Assembly: GCF_016862755.1 (NCBI RefSeq) | Contig: NZ_BONO01000008.1 | Coordinates: forward strand, 82,673 to 146,672 | Length of the DNA: 64,000 bases | Source: Cellulomonas pakistanensis | GTDB taxonomy: Bacteria; Actinomycetota; Actinomycetes; Actinomycetales; Cellulomonadaceae | Direction of reading: 5' to 3' | Part shown: positions 24,880 to 33,121 of the stretch, piece by piece | Layout of the letters: the number at the start of each line of letters is the position of its first letter | Numbering within the stretch: position 1 is the stretch's first letter | Position numbers and translations under genes: made by a program | Notes under the pieces: model-generated | Told to the model about the DNA's origin: nothing | What the model saw: the letters and a program-made list of their open reading frames with translations, nothing else | Database searches by the model: none

Positions 24880-26732
24880 CGGCCGGCGACGGTGCCGTGG
24901 GCCCGGACGCCGCCCCCGCTCCCGCGCCCGGCCCCCGCGGTCCCGTGCGCGGCGCCCCCGCGGCCCAGGCGGCGCGCCTCCTGGTGCAGGAGCTCGCCGC
25001 GCACGGCGTGCGGGACGTCGTCCTGGCGCCCGGCTCGCGGAGCGCCCCGCTGGCGTACGCGCTGGCGGAGGCCGCCCTCCCCGACGCCGAGCGGCCGGCC
25101 GGCGCGCCCGCCGTCCGGCTGCACGTGCGGGTCGACGAGCGGTCCGCCGCGTTCCTCGCGCTGGGCCTCGCCCGGGCCGCCGCGGCCGAGGACGCACCGC
25201 GCGCCGTCGCGGTGGTCACGACGTCCGGCACGGCCGTGGCGAACCTGCACCCGGCCGTCCTGGAGGCGCACCACGCCGGGGCGCCGCTGCTGCTGCTGAC
25301 CGCCGACCGCCCGCACGAGCTGCGCGGCACCGGCGCCAACCAGACGACCGTCCAGCCCGGGCTCTTCGGCCCGGCGACCCGGCTGGAGGCCGACGTGCCC
25401 GCGCCCTCGGGCCGGCCGGGGGAGGACCGCGACCTGCGGCACCTGGTGTCCCGGGCCGTCGCGGCCGCGCTCGGCGCGCGCACCGGCGACCCGGGGCCCG
25501 TGCACCTGGACCTCGCCTACCGGGAGCCGCTCGTGCCCGGCCCCGAGCCGTGGCCGGCGCCCGGCGCCGGGGGCCGGGTCGACGTGCTCGCCCGCACGAG
25601 CACCGACCCCGCGGGCGGTGCGGGCGTGCCCGCGCGCGCCGACCTGCCCGGCCCGGTCGTGGTCGTGGCGGGCGACGGGGCCGGACCCGACGCGCGCCGG
25701 CTCGCCGAGGCGGCCGGCTGGCCGCTGCTCGCCGAGCCGTCGTCCGGCGCCCGCGGCGGCCGCAACGCCCTCGGCACGTACCGGGTGCTGCTCGGCGACC
25801 CCGCGCTCGGCGGCCGGGTCCGCTCGGTGGTGCTGCTCGGGCGCCCGACCCTCAGCCGGCCGGTGTCGGCGCTGCTCGCGCGGGACGACGTCGACCTCAC
25901 CGTGGTCGCCCCGGCCGGCTCGGGCTGGCCGGACGCCGGGCGGGCCGCCGACCGGGTGCTGCCCGCGCTGCCCGCCGCCTGGCTGGACGGCCCGGCGGAC
26001 GACCCGGCCTGGCTCGACGCCTGGCGGCGCGCGGACGCCGCGGCCTCCGCCGCGGTCGACGCGGAGCTGGACGACGACCCCGCCGCCCCGCCGACCCGCG
26101 CCACCCCGCCGCTCACCGGGCCGCGGGCGGTCCGGTCCGTCGCGGAGGCGTCGCTGCCCGGCGACGTGCTGGTGGTCGGCTCGTCGAACCCCGTGCGCGA
26201 CCTCGACCTCGTCGCGCGCTGGGCGGAGCCGCCGCTGGTGCTCGCCAACCGCGGCCTGGCCGGGATCGACGGGATGCTGTCGACCGCCGCGGGCGTCGCG
26301 CTCGGGCTGCCGCGGCGCCGGGTGCGGGCGCTGGTCGGCGACCTGACCTTCCTGCACGACGTCGGCGGGCTGCTGCGGCTCACCACCGAGCCGGAGGTCG
26401 ACCTGCAGGTCGTGGTGCTCAACGACGCCGGCGGCTCGATCTTCGCGACCCTCGAGCACGGGGCGCCGGAGCGCGCGCGGACGTTCGAGCGGGTGTTCGG
26501 CACCCCGCACGCCGTCGACGTCGCCGCGCTGTGCGCCGGGTTCGGCGTGCGGCACGTGCGGGTGTCCGACGAGACGGCGCTCGCGGCCGCGCTCGCCGCG
26601 CCGGGGCGGGGCACGTCGGTCGTCGAGGTGCGGGTGGACCGGGTGGACCGGCGGGCGCTCGGCGAGCGGCTGACCGCCGCCGCGCGGGACGCGGCGCGCG
26701 GCGCGCTGGGCGACCCGGCCGACCGGGGCTGA
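24876..26732 (+). CDS. menD: SEPHCHC synthase (thiamine diphosphate enzyme)
   Basis: A 618-residue ThDP-dependent enzyme that condenses isochorismate with 2-oxoglutarate, the first committed step of the classical menaquinone route. Glu88 in RVDERSAAF is the expected cofactor-activating residue; VLAPGSRSAPLA is the N-terminal MenD motif; GDLTFLHD and VLNDAGGSIF in the C-terminal domain bind ThDP-Mg2+. GTG start overlapping menC. An N-terminal Ala/Pro-rich extension of about 25 residues precedes the conserved part. No menH gene, whose product acts next, is found. Confidence 0.95.
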   Translation: MTAGDGAVGPDAAPAPAPGPRGPVRGAPAAQAARLLVQELAAHGVRDVVLAPGSRSAPLAYALAEAALPDAERPAGAPAVRLHVRVDERSAAFLALGLARAAAAEDAPRAVAVVTTSGTAVANLHPAVLEAHHAGAPLLLLTADRPHELRGTGANQTTVQPGLFGPATRLEADVPAPSGRPGEDRDLRHLVSRAVAAALGARTGDPGPVHLDLAYREPLVPGPEPWPAPGAGGRVDVLARTSTDPAGGAGVPARADLPGPVVVVAGDGAGPDARRLAEAAGWPLLAEPSSGARGGRNALGTYRVLLGDPALGGRVRSVVLLGRPTLSRPVSALLARDDVDLTVVAPAGSGWPDAGRAADRVLPALPAAWLDGPADDPAWLDAWRRADAAASAAVDAELDDDPAAPPTRATPPLTGPRAVRSVAEASLPGDVLVVGSSNPVRDLDLVARWAEPPLVLANRGLAGIDGMLSTAAGVALGLPRRRVRALVGDLTFLHDVGGLLRLTTEPEVDLQVVVLNDAGGSIFATLEHGAPERARTFERVFGTPHAVDVAALCAGFGVRHVRVSDETALAAALAAPGRGTSVVEVRVDRVDRRALGERLTAAARDAARGALGDPADRG

Positions 26733-26948
26733 GCGTCCCGAGGTCGTCCCGGGGCGGGGATGGCGCGGGGCGTCGTGGGCCCGGCGCACCGGTCGCGGGT
26801 CGCGGCGCGCCGTGTTCGGATGTCCGCCGGGCCGTGGCGGGGACGCCGGACGGGCCGTCTCCGCGGATTCGCAGCGGACTCCCAGGTTCCACCGAGCACG
26901 GCCCCAGGACGCGGGGGTCTCATGGTCGGCGAGAAGGAGGTACACCCC

Positions 26949-28655
26949 ATGAGCAGCAGCACCCCCGAGGGTCCGCGGGACGGCCAGGGCGCGCGGGAGC
27001 GCACCGAGGACGTCACCGCTGCGACCGAGGCCGTCCCCGCCACGCACGCCGACGCGACGCCCGCCCCGGCGCCCGCCGCCCCCGCGGCCGAGGCCCACCC
27101 GCAGGACGCGCCGACCCAGCGCCTCGCGCCCGCGGACACCCAGCAGCTCCCGCCGACGCCCGCCGGCGCGGCCGCGCCGCAGCAGCCGGCCCGCCCGGCG
27201 CCGGAGCAGCCGCGGTACGGGCAGTACGCGGCCCAGCACCCGGCCGCGCCGCAGCACCCCGCGGGGCAGCAGCACGCGCCGCAGCACCCCGCGGGGCAGC
27301 AGCACGCGTCGCAGCAGCACGACCCGCTCGCCGCGTTCCGCGCGCCGGCCGGCCCGACCGGCCCGCAGGGCCCGACCGGTGGCCCCGAGTACCCCGCCGC
27401 GTACGGCGCCCCGGGCGAGCCCGGCACCACCCGCACCCGCACGGCGCGCGACCGCCTGTGGCTGCCGGTCGCGAGCGTCGGCGTCGCCGCCGCCGTCCTG
27501 GCCAGCCTCGGCACCGCCGCGCTGACGGGCGCCTTCGCCGACGACACGGGCGCCCGCGAGTCGTCGATCGCGTCGATCGGCCGCGCCAGCAACGACAGCG
27601 TGCCGGTGTCCGGCTCGTCCTCGGAGAGCCCGGACTGGCAGGCCGTCGCGTCCGCCGTCCAGGACTCCGTCGTCGCGATCACCGTCACGACGAACGGTGG
27701 CGAGGCGCAGGGCTCCGGCGTGATCGTCGACCCCGAGGGCCATGTCGTCACGAACAACCACGTGGTGTCCGGCGCCCAGGACGGCCAGGTCCAGGTCACG
27801 CTGACCGACGGCCGGATCTTCACCGCGGACGTCGTCGGCACCGACCCGACCACCGACCTCGCGGTGATCCAGCTCCAGGACGCCCCGGACGACCTGCAGG
27901 CCGCGGCCCTCGGCGACTCGTCCGAGGTGACGGTCGGCGACCCGGTCATGGCGGTCGGCAACCCGCTCGGCCTGGCCAACACGGTGACGACGGGCATCGT
28001 CTCGGCGCTCGACCGCCCCGTGTCGACCACCGAGAGCGGCAGCAACGAGGCCGTGGTCACGAACGCCATCCAGATCGACGCGGCGGTCAACCCGGGCAAC
28101 TCCGGCGGGCCGCTGTTCGACGCGCAGGGCCGGGTCATCGGCATCACGTCGTCGATCGCCACCACCTCCAGCGAGTCCGGGTCGATCGGCCTCGGCTTCG
28201 CGATCCCGGTGAACCTCGCCGACATGATCGCCGGCCAGCTCATCGAGGACGGCACCGCGGAGCACGCGTTCCTCGGCGTCGGGCTGGTGGACAACACCGC
28301 GACCGCCGACGGCGTGACCCGTGCCGGCGCCCAGGTGCAGTCGGTGACCTCCGGCTCGCCGGCCGCCGACGCCGGCGTCCGGGAGGGCGACGTCATCGTG
28401 GCCATCGACGGCCGGGCCGTCGCGGGCGCCGAGTCGCTCACGGGCTACGTCCGGGCGTACGCCTCGGGCGACGAGGTCACCCTGACGCTGGTCCGGGACG
28501 GCGCGTCGCAGGACGTGGACGTCACGCTCGCGGTGCGCCAGGAGACGGCCGCGAGCGACTCCGGCTCGGGCGGCTCCGGCAGCACCGACCCGCGCGAGAT
28601 GTCGCCCGACGAGCTCTGGCAGTGGTTCCAGCAGCAGCAGGGCGGCCAGGGCTGA
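26949..28655 (+). CDS. HtrA/DegP-type membrane serine protease with PDZ domain
   Basis: A 568-residue protein: a long cytosolic region rich in Pro, Gln, Ala and His (residues 1-165), one membrane segment (about 171-196), then an extracytoplasmic trypsin-like domain with His271 (TNNHVV), Asp303 (TTDLAV) and Ser385 (GNSGGPL), and one PDZ domain (about 425-530, ending before a Ser/Gly-rich tail). It should handle misfolded exported proteins, like mycobacterial HtrA/PepD. The ATG at 26949 is chosen for its AAGGAGGT Shine-Dalgarno sequence; upstream in-frame starts lack one. Residues 96-120 hold near-repeats of QHPAGQQHA. Confidence 0.93.
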   Translation: MSSSTPEGPRDGQGARERTEDVTAATEAVPATHADATPAPAPAAPAAEAHPQDAPTQRLAPADTQQLPPTPAGAAAPQQPARPAPEQPRYGQYAAQHPAAPQHPAGQQHAPQHPAGQQHASQQHDPLAAFRAPAGPTGPQGPTGGPEYPAAYGAPGEPGTTRTRTARDRLWLPVASVGVAAAVLASLGTAALTGAFADDTGARESSIASIGRASNDSVPVSGSSSESPDWQAVASAVQDSVVAITVTTNGGEAQGSGVIVDPEGHVVTNNHVVSGAQDGQVQVTLTDGRIFTADVVGTDPTTDLAVIQLQDAPDDLQAAALGDSSEVTVGDPVMAVGNPLGLANTVTTGIVSALDRPVSTTESGSNEAVVTNAIQIDAAVNPGNSGGPLFDAQGRVIGITSSIATTSSESGSIGLGFAIPVNLADMIAGQLIEDGTAEHAFLGVGLVDNTATADGVTRAGAQVQSVTSGSPAADAGVREGDVIVAIDGRAVAGAESLTGYVRAYASGDEVTLTLVRDGASQDVDVTLAVRQETAASDSGSGGSGSTDPREMSPDELWQWFQQQQGGQG

Positions 28656-28710
28656 CACCGGCCCCCACGAACGGTCTCCGGGCGGGTCCCCCCTGCCCCG
28701 CCCGGGGACC

Positions 28711-28741
28711 GGGGGTGGTGAGCCCGCACCTCGCCACCCCC
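28711..28741. terminator. Hairpin downstream of htrA
   Basis: GGGGGTGG pairs with CCACCCCC across a 15-nt loop, 56 bp after the htrA stop. Confidence 0.55.
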
Positions 28742-28744
28742 ACC

Positions 28745-28789
28745 GACGGCCCCCGCGGCGCGCACCCCCTGGCGCCCGCGGGGGCCGTC
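28745..28789. terminator. 14-bp stem terminator after htrA
   Basis: GACGGCCCCCGCGG pairs perfectly with CCGCGGGGGCCGTC around a 17-nt loop. It is the most stable structure in this gap and would end transcripts from either side. Confidence 0.75.
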
Positions 28790-28884
28790 CCGCGTCCGGG
28801 GCCCGGGACGCGGGGTGCCGGCCCGGGGTGCCGGCTCGGGGCGCCGAGATCGGTCGTCCCGCGCGAGGTAGGGCCGTACCGGGC

Positions 28885-28934
28885 CCTCCCTCGACGTCAT
28901 CGTCCTCTCTCGACGTGACCGTCCTCTCTCGGCG
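28885..28934. repeat. Tandem 19-bp repeats with CTCTCTCGACGTG core
   Basis: Two and a half units of 19 bp: CCTCCCTCGACGTCATCGT, then CCTCTCTCGACGTGACCGT, then CCTCTCTCGGCG. The last two units match the right arm of the hairpin at 52752-52820 (CTCTCTCGACGTG followed by CTCTCTCGGCG), but here the opposite arm is missing. It is 33 bp from the menF stop codon. Confidence 0.7.
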
Positions 28935-28966
28935 GGCGGTTCGACCGCCGCGCCGGGGCGGCCCGG

Positions 28967-30295
28967 TCAGTCCGAGGCCAGCGCCGTCCGCATGGGGACG
29001 AGCTTCGCGCGGGACTCCGCCAGCTCCGCCGCCGGGTCGGACGCCGCGACGATGCCGCAGCCCGCGAACAGCCGCAGCCGGCGCGGGTCGTCTGGGTCGA
29101 GCTCGGCGGAGCGCAGCGCGATGCCCCACTCGCCGTCGCCGTCCGCGCCGACCCAGCCGACCGGCCCGGCGTACCGGGCGCGGTCCATGCCCTCGATCGA
29201 CCGGATGAGGTCGCGCGCGGCCTCGGTCGGGGTGCCGCACACCGCGGCCGTCGGGTGCAGGGCGGCGGCGAGCGCCAGCGACGTCGGGTGCGGGCCGCCC
29301 TCGGCGTCGCCGCCGCCGAGCACCGCGGTCACGTCGGAGGCCAGGTGCAGGACGTTCGGCAGGTGGAGCACGAACGGGGCGTCCGGCACGTTCGTCGACG
29401 AGCAGTACGGCGCCAGGGCCCGGGCGACGGACGCGACCGCGTACTCGTGCTCCTCGAGGTCCTTGGACGAGTGCGCGAGGATCGCGGCGCGCGCCAGGTC
29501 GGCGTCGTCGTCGCCGGTGCGGCGGATCGTGCCGGCGAGCACGCGGGAGGTCACCAGGCCCTTGTCCGAGCGGACCAGCAGCTCGGGGGTGGCGCCGATC
29601 AGCCCGTCGACGGAGAACGTCCACGTGGTCGGGTACCGGTCGGCCAGGCGGCGCAGCGCGTGCCGGACGTCCAGCGGCTCGGCCGTCGTGGCGACCTCGT
29701 CGCGCGCCAGCACGACCTTGTCGAGCTCGCCGGACCGGATCGCCGCGACGCCGCGCGCGACCACCGCGGGCCAGTCCTCGGCCTCGACGGCGCCCGACGC
29801 GTAGGCCACCGGGCCGGGGGCACGGACCGGGGTCAGCCCGGCGACGTGCCGCGCGACCAGCGACCAGTCCGGGGCCGCGCCGAGGGTGCCGGCCGTCTCG
29901 ACGACGGTCAGCCAGGCGTGCCCGTCGCGGCGGCCGACGACCACCCGCGGCACGACGAGCACGCCGCCCGCGGCGGACCGGGAGTCGAACGCGAACGACC
30001 CGAACGCGACCGGGCCGGTGCCGGGCAGCCCGACCTCGTCCCGCACCACGGCGTGCCCGACGACGCCCTGCCACCAGCGCTCGGCGTCGGCGAACCGCGA
30101 CGCGCCGCCGACCTCGACCCGCGCCGCCTCGCCCCAGCCCACGAGCCCGTCGCCGCGGCGCACCCAGGTGAGGGGGGCGTCCTCCGGGAGGAGGGACAGC
30201 AGGTCGTCCGGGGCGTCGAGCGGGACGGTGCGCACCACGAGCGGCTCGGGGTGCGAGGACGCCGCGCGCTCGCGGTCGTCGAGGGGGCTGGTCAT
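28967..30295 (-). CDS. menF: Isochorismate synthase
   Basis: A 442-residue chorismate-binding enzyme that turns chorismate into isochorismate, the entry to menaquinone. The catalytic domain has [52 protein letters not shown] and [24 protein letters not shown], with the Mg-binding Glu residues in the last two. A small N-terminal domain precedes it. The ATG at 30295 fits a TACCCT box 8 nt upstream. A siderophore-type isochorismate synthase is possible by family, but the men neighbours favour MenF. Confidence 0.92.
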   Translation of the reverse strand: MTSPLDDRERAASSHPEPLVVRTVPLDAPDDLLSLLPEDAPLTWVRRGDGLVGWGEAARVEVGGASRFADAERWWQGVVGHAVVRDEVGLPGTGPVAFGSFAFDSRSAAGGVLVVPRVVVGRRDGHAWLTVVETAGTLGAAPDWSLVARHVAGLTPVRAPGPVAYASGAVEAEDWPAVVARGVAAIRSGELDKVVLARDEVATTAEPLDVRHALRRLADRYPTTWTFSVDGLIGATPELLVRSDKGLVTSRVLAGTIRRTGDDDADLARAAILAHSSKDLEEHEYAVASVARALAPYCSSTNVPDAPFVLHLPNVLHLASDVTAVLGGGDAEGGPHPTSLALAAALHPTAAVCGTPTEAARDLIRSIEGMDRARYAGPVGWVGADGDGEWGIALRSAELDPDDPRRLRLFAGCGIVAASDPAAELAESRAKLVPMRTALASD

Positions 30296-30303
30296 CGCCG
30301 ACC

Positions 30304-30309
30304 AGGGTA
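30304..30309 (-). promoter_or_regulatory. -10 box before menF
   Basis: Minus-strand TACCCT, 8 nt before the ATG at 30295; no Shine-Dalgarno sequence is seen. Confidence 0.5.
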
Positions 30310-30360
30310 CGACCGCGCGGGCCGGCCCGCGGTCGCGCGGTCGACCGCCGACGTCCGCGA

Positions 30361-30417
30361 CGAGTGGAGGATCCGGCCGGACACGCCGGGCGCGTGTCGG
30401 GCCGGATCTTCCACCCG
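30361..30417. repeat. Intergenic palindrome, TGGA...GACACGC family, copy 4
   Basis: Arms start GTGGAGGATCCGGCC and end GGCCGGATCTTCCAC; the core is GGACACGC / GCGTGTCGG. Unlike copies 1-3, this one lies between divergent genes (menF and menG), so it cannot be only a terminator. It ends 63 bp before the menG ATG. Confidence 0.85.
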
Positions 30418-30480
30418 AGGTCGTCGCGCCCACCCCCACCCGCGCGCGGGCACCGCGCGCGACCTGACACGATGGGCCCC

Positions 30481-31182
30481 ATGCCCCGCGCCTCGCTCGA
30501 CAAGGACCCGCACGACGTCGCCACGATGTTCGACGGCGTCGCCCGCCGCTACGACCTGACCAACGACGTGCTGTCGCTCGGGCAGGACCGGATGTGGCGC
30601 CGGGCCACCCTCAAGGCGCTCGACGCGCTGCCGGGCGAGACCGTGCTGGACCTGGCCGCCGGCACCGGGACCTCGAGCGAGCCGCTGGCCGACGCGGGCG
30701 TGAAGGTCGTCCCGTGCGACCTCTCCACCGGCATGCTCACGGTCGGCAAGCGCCGCCGCCCCGACCTGCCGTTCACCGCCGGCGACGCGACCGCGCTGCC
30801 GTTCGCGGACGGCGTCTTCGACGCGGTGACGATCTCGTTCGGCCTGCGCAACGTGGTGGACACGGTGGGCGCGCTGGAGGAGATGCGCCGGGTGACGCGG
30901 CCGGGCGGCCGCCTGGTGGTGTGCGAGTTCTCGACGCCGACCTGGGCGCCGTTCCGCACGGTGTACTCGGGCTACCTCGTGAAGGCGCTGCCGGCGGTCG
31001 CGAAGGTCGTCGCGCGCGAGTCCGCCGCGTACGACTACCTCGCCGAGTCGATCCAGGACTGGCCGGACCAGCTCGGCCTCGCGAAGCTCCTCAAGGAGTC
31101 CGGCTGGACCTCGGTCGGGTACCGGAATCTGTCCGGCGGGATCGTCGCCCTGCACCGCGCGACAAATCCTGGGATCAATTAG
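30481..31182 (+). CDS. menG: Demethylmenaquinone methyltransferase
   Basis: A 233-residue UbiE/MenG-type methyltransferase that makes the last methyl transfer of menaquinone synthesis using SAM. It has [20 protein letters not shown] near residues 21-40, the SAM loop [28 protein letters not shown] and VCEFSTPTW, all family signatures. It diverges from menF and leads toward menJ-nuo, from which a 134-bp, less GC-rich gap separates it. A leaderless start is possible but its -10 box is weak. Confidence 0.95.
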   Translation: MPRASLDKDPHDVATMFDGVARRYDLTNDVLSLGQDRMWRRATLKALDALPGETVLDLAAGTGTSSEPLADAGVKVVPCDLSTGMLTVGKRRRPDLPFTAGDATALPFADGVFDAVTISFGLRNVVDTVGALEEMRRVTRPGGRLVVCEFSTPTWAPFRTVYSGYLVKALPAVAKVVARESAAYDYLAESIQDWPDQLGLAKLLKESGWTSVGYRNLSGGIVALHRATNPGIN

Positions 31183-31193
31183 TCGCGATTCAT

Positions 31194-31207
31194 GGGACGA
31201 AAGTCCC
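31194..31207 (+). other. Small GAAA-loop hairpin after menG
   Basis: GGGAC-GAAA-GTCCC lies 12 bp past the menG stop. The GAAA tetraloop is stable, but the stem is short and no T-tract follows. It may weakly end menG transcripts or shield the 3' end. Confidence 0.45.
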
Positions 31208-31254
31208 GCAAATGCCCTGGTCAGAAGCAGAGACGCTACTGAGGCAAACCTTCG

Positions 31255-31284
31255 CAGACAGATCGTTGGTCTTCTCACTAGACT
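31255..31284 (+). promoter_or_regulatory. Probable promoter of menJ-nuo unit
   Basis: CAGACA (31255-31260) and TAGACT (31279-31284) are 18 bp apart and resemble sigma-70-type -35 and -10 boxes. The start site would be near 31291, just ahead of the Rex operator. The surrounding bases are clearly less GC-rich than the rest of the window. Confidence 0.5.
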
Positions 31285-31299
31285 CGCCCTGTCAACAGG

Positions 31300-31315
31300 T
31301 GTGAAGGCATTCACA
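31300..31315. promoter_or_regulatory. Rex operator
   Basis: TGTGAAGGCATTCACA is a perfect 6-bp inverted repeat with a 4-nt spacer and fits the actinobacterial Rex consensus TGTGAAN4TTCACA. It sits between the likely transcription start and the menJ start codon, so bound Rex would block the menJ-nuo transcript. The rex gene is at 11295-11996. Confidence 0.85.
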
Positions 31316-31316
31316 A

Positions 31317-32624
31317 ATGGGGCGAACTGTGCAGAGTGGCAAGAGCGACGACGCCGACGTCATCGTGGTGGGCGCGGGACCCGCGGGGTCCAGCGCGGCG
31401 TACCACTGCGCTGCCGCCGGCCTGTCCGTCCTGCTGCTCGACAAGGCCTCGTTCCCGCGGGACAAGATCTGCGGCGACGGCCTGACGCCCCGCGCGGTCG
31501 CCGAGCTCGTCCGGATGGGCGTCCCGCTGCGCGAGCAGGACGGCTGGATCCGGAACGTCGGCCTGCGGGTCCTCGGCGGCGGCCACGTCGTCGAGCTGCC
31601 CTGGCCGGAGCTGTCGTCGTACCCGTCGTACGGCCTGGCCCGCGCCCGCACGTCCCTCGACCACCTGCTGCTCGAGCACGCCCGCGCCGCCGGCGCCAAG
31701 GTGCAGGAGCGGACCAACGTCACGGGCCCGCTGGTCGACGAGCGCACCGGCCGCGTGGTCGGCGTGCAGGCCCGGCCGGTCGACGCCGACGGGCGCCGCG
31801 CGGGCGAGCCGGTCGAGTACCGCGCCCCCGTCGTCATCGCCGCCGACGGCGTGTCCGCGCGGCTCGCGACCGGCCTCGGCCTGGAGAAGCGCCAGGACCG
31901 TCCGATGGGCGTGGCGGTGCGGACCTACTTCGAGACGCCCCGGCACGGCGACCCGTGGATGGAGAGCCACCTCGAGCTCTGGGACGGGAAGCCCGGCGAG
32001 TCGGACCTCATGCCGGGGTACGGCTGGATCTTCTCGCTGGGCGACGGCACGGCCAACGTCGGCCTGGGCTCGGTGTCCTCGACCGCCGCCGCGACCAAGG
32101 TCGACTACAAGGACCTGTTCGCGAAGTGGATGGGGAACGCGCCCGCGGAGTGGGAGTTCACCCCGGAGCACCAGCTCGGCCCGGTCCGCGGCGCCGCGCT
32201 GCCGATGGGCTTCAACCGCGGCCCGCTGTACGGTCGCGGCCTCCTGCTCGTCGGCGACGCCGCCGGGATGATCAGCCCCTTCAACGGCGAGGGCATCGCC
32301 TACGCCCTGCAGGCCGGCCGGGTCGCGGCGGACGCCATCGTCCAGGCCACCGCCCGGGGCACCGCCGCGGGACGCGAGCGCGCGCTCGCCACCTACGGCG
32401 CGCGCATGCGGGACGACCTCGGCGGGTACTACACGCTCGGCCGGGTGTTCGTGAAGCTCATCGAGCGCCCGGAGGTCATGCGCGCGTGCACGCGCTACGG
32501 CCTGCCTCGCCCGCTGGTCATGAAGCTCACGCACAAGCTGCTGGCCGACTGCTACGAGCCGCACGGCGGCGACTGGGCCGACCGCACCATCTCCGCGCTC
32601 ACGCGTCTGGCGCCCGCCTCGTGA
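31317..32624 (+). CDS. menJ: Geranylgeranyl-reductase-family flavoprotein, probable menaquinone reductase MenJ
   Basis: A 435-residue FAD enzyme. The N-terminal dinucleotide motif is VIVVGAGPAGSSAAYH; DKICGDGLTPRAV and GDAAGMISPFNGEGIAYALQ are the family's conserved FAD contacts. In mycobacteria the related MenJ (Rv0561c) saturates one isoprene unit of the menaquinone side chain. Placement between menG and nuoA supports that role here, but other isoprenoid substrates cannot be ruled out. Start: the ATG at 31317 is used; a GTG at 31329 behind GGGGCGA is an alternative that would leave the whole Rex site in the leader. Confidence 0.82.
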   Translation: MGRTVQSGKSDDADVIVVGAGPAGSSAAYHCAAAGLSVLLLDKASFPRDKICGDGLTPRAVAELVRMGVPLREQDGWIRNVGLRVLGGGHVVELPWPELSSYPSYGLARARTSLDHLLLEHARAAGAKVQERTNVTGPLVDERTGRVVGVQARPVDADGRRAGEPVEYRAPVVIAADGVSARLATGLGLEKRQDRPMGVAVRTYFETPRHGDPWMESHLELWDGKPGESDLMPGYGWIFSLGDGTANVGLGSVSSTAAATKVDYKDLFAKWMGNAPAEWEFTPEHQLGPVRGAALPMGFNRGPLYGRGLLLVGDAAGMISPFNGEGIAYALQAGRVAADAIVQATARGTAAGRERALATYGARMRDDLGGYYTLGRVFVKLIERPEVMRACTRYGLPRPLVMKLTHKLLADCYEPHGGDWADRTISALTRLAPAS

Positions 32625-32751
32625 CGGCCGCCCCCCGCACCGGGCCGCCCTGACCCGCGGCGCACCAGCGGCCTCCGCCGGCCTCGCCCGCCGGCTGCGC
32701 CCGCCCCGCAGCCCCACGGAAGCGCTCCACCCCCCACGCAGGAGAGCACCG

Positions 32752-33120
32752 ATGACCAACCCGTACGTCCCGCTCCTCGTCATGATGGGCGTGGCCGCCG
32801 TCCTCGCGGTGGGCGGCCTCGCCGCCAGCGCCGTCGTGGGCCCGAAGCGCTACAACCGCGCCAAGCTCGAGGCCTACGAGTGCGGCATCCAGCCGACCCC
32901 GCACGCCGTCGGCGGCGGCCGGTTCCCGGTGAAGTACTACCTGGTCGCGATGACCTTCATCATCTTCGACATCGAGGTCGTGTTCCTCTACCCGTGGGCC
33001 GTCAGCTTCGGGGAGCTGGCGGTGTTCGGGCTGGTGGCGATGGTGGGGTTCCTCGCGCTGATCACCGTGCCGTTCCTCTACGAGTGGCGGCGCGGCGGTC
33101 TCGAGTGGGACGAGGACTGA
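32752..33120 (+). CDS. nuoA: NADH-quinone oxidoreductase subunit A
   Basis: A 122-residue membrane subunit with three membrane segments. [28 protein letters not shown] and the [12 protein letters not shown] segment are the ND3/NuoA signatures near the quinone channel. AGGAGAGCACCG precedes the ATG. It opens the uninterrupted nuoA-N cluster; the 127 bp before it show no clear promoter, so it is probably read through from menJ. Confidence 0.97.
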   Translation: MTNPYVPLLVMMGVAAVLAVGGLAASAVVGPKRYNRAKLEAYECGIQPTPHAVGGGRFPVKYYLVAMTFIIFDIEVVFLYPWAVSFGELAVFGLVAMVGFLALITVPFLYEWRRGGLEWDED

Positions 33121-33121
33121 C

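Larger units (their letters stand above)
28656..28966. other. Convergent intergenic region between htrA and menF
   Basis: 311 bp without a gene. It holds two strong hairpins (28711-28741 and 28745-28789), a GC-rich stretch with repeated GGGGTGCCGG words, and a tandem repeat array (28885-28934). The only ORFs here are fragments of antisense or unrelated frames. Confidence 0.75.

Noticed and set aside
26760..26948. Longer htrA start at 26760
   Set aside because: The extra 63 residues are Arg-rich and unlike any HtrA; the ATG at 26949 has an excellent AAGGAGGT Shine-Dalgarno sequence.
28885..28934. Possible CRISPR-like array
   Set aside because: Units of 19 bp are directly joined without spacers, only two to three copies exist and no cas gene is present.
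24039..30524. A 2161-codon open frame on the minus strand across menC, menD, htrA and menF
   Set aside because: It is antisense to well-recognised genes over most of its length, is full of Arg/Gly/Ala runs and shows no known domain. Long antisense frames are expected at this GC content.
32625..32751. A separate nuo promoter before nuoA
   Set aside because: I looked for -35/-10 boxes and Rex sites in these 127 bp and saw only GC-rich sequence with a short GCCGGC repeat.
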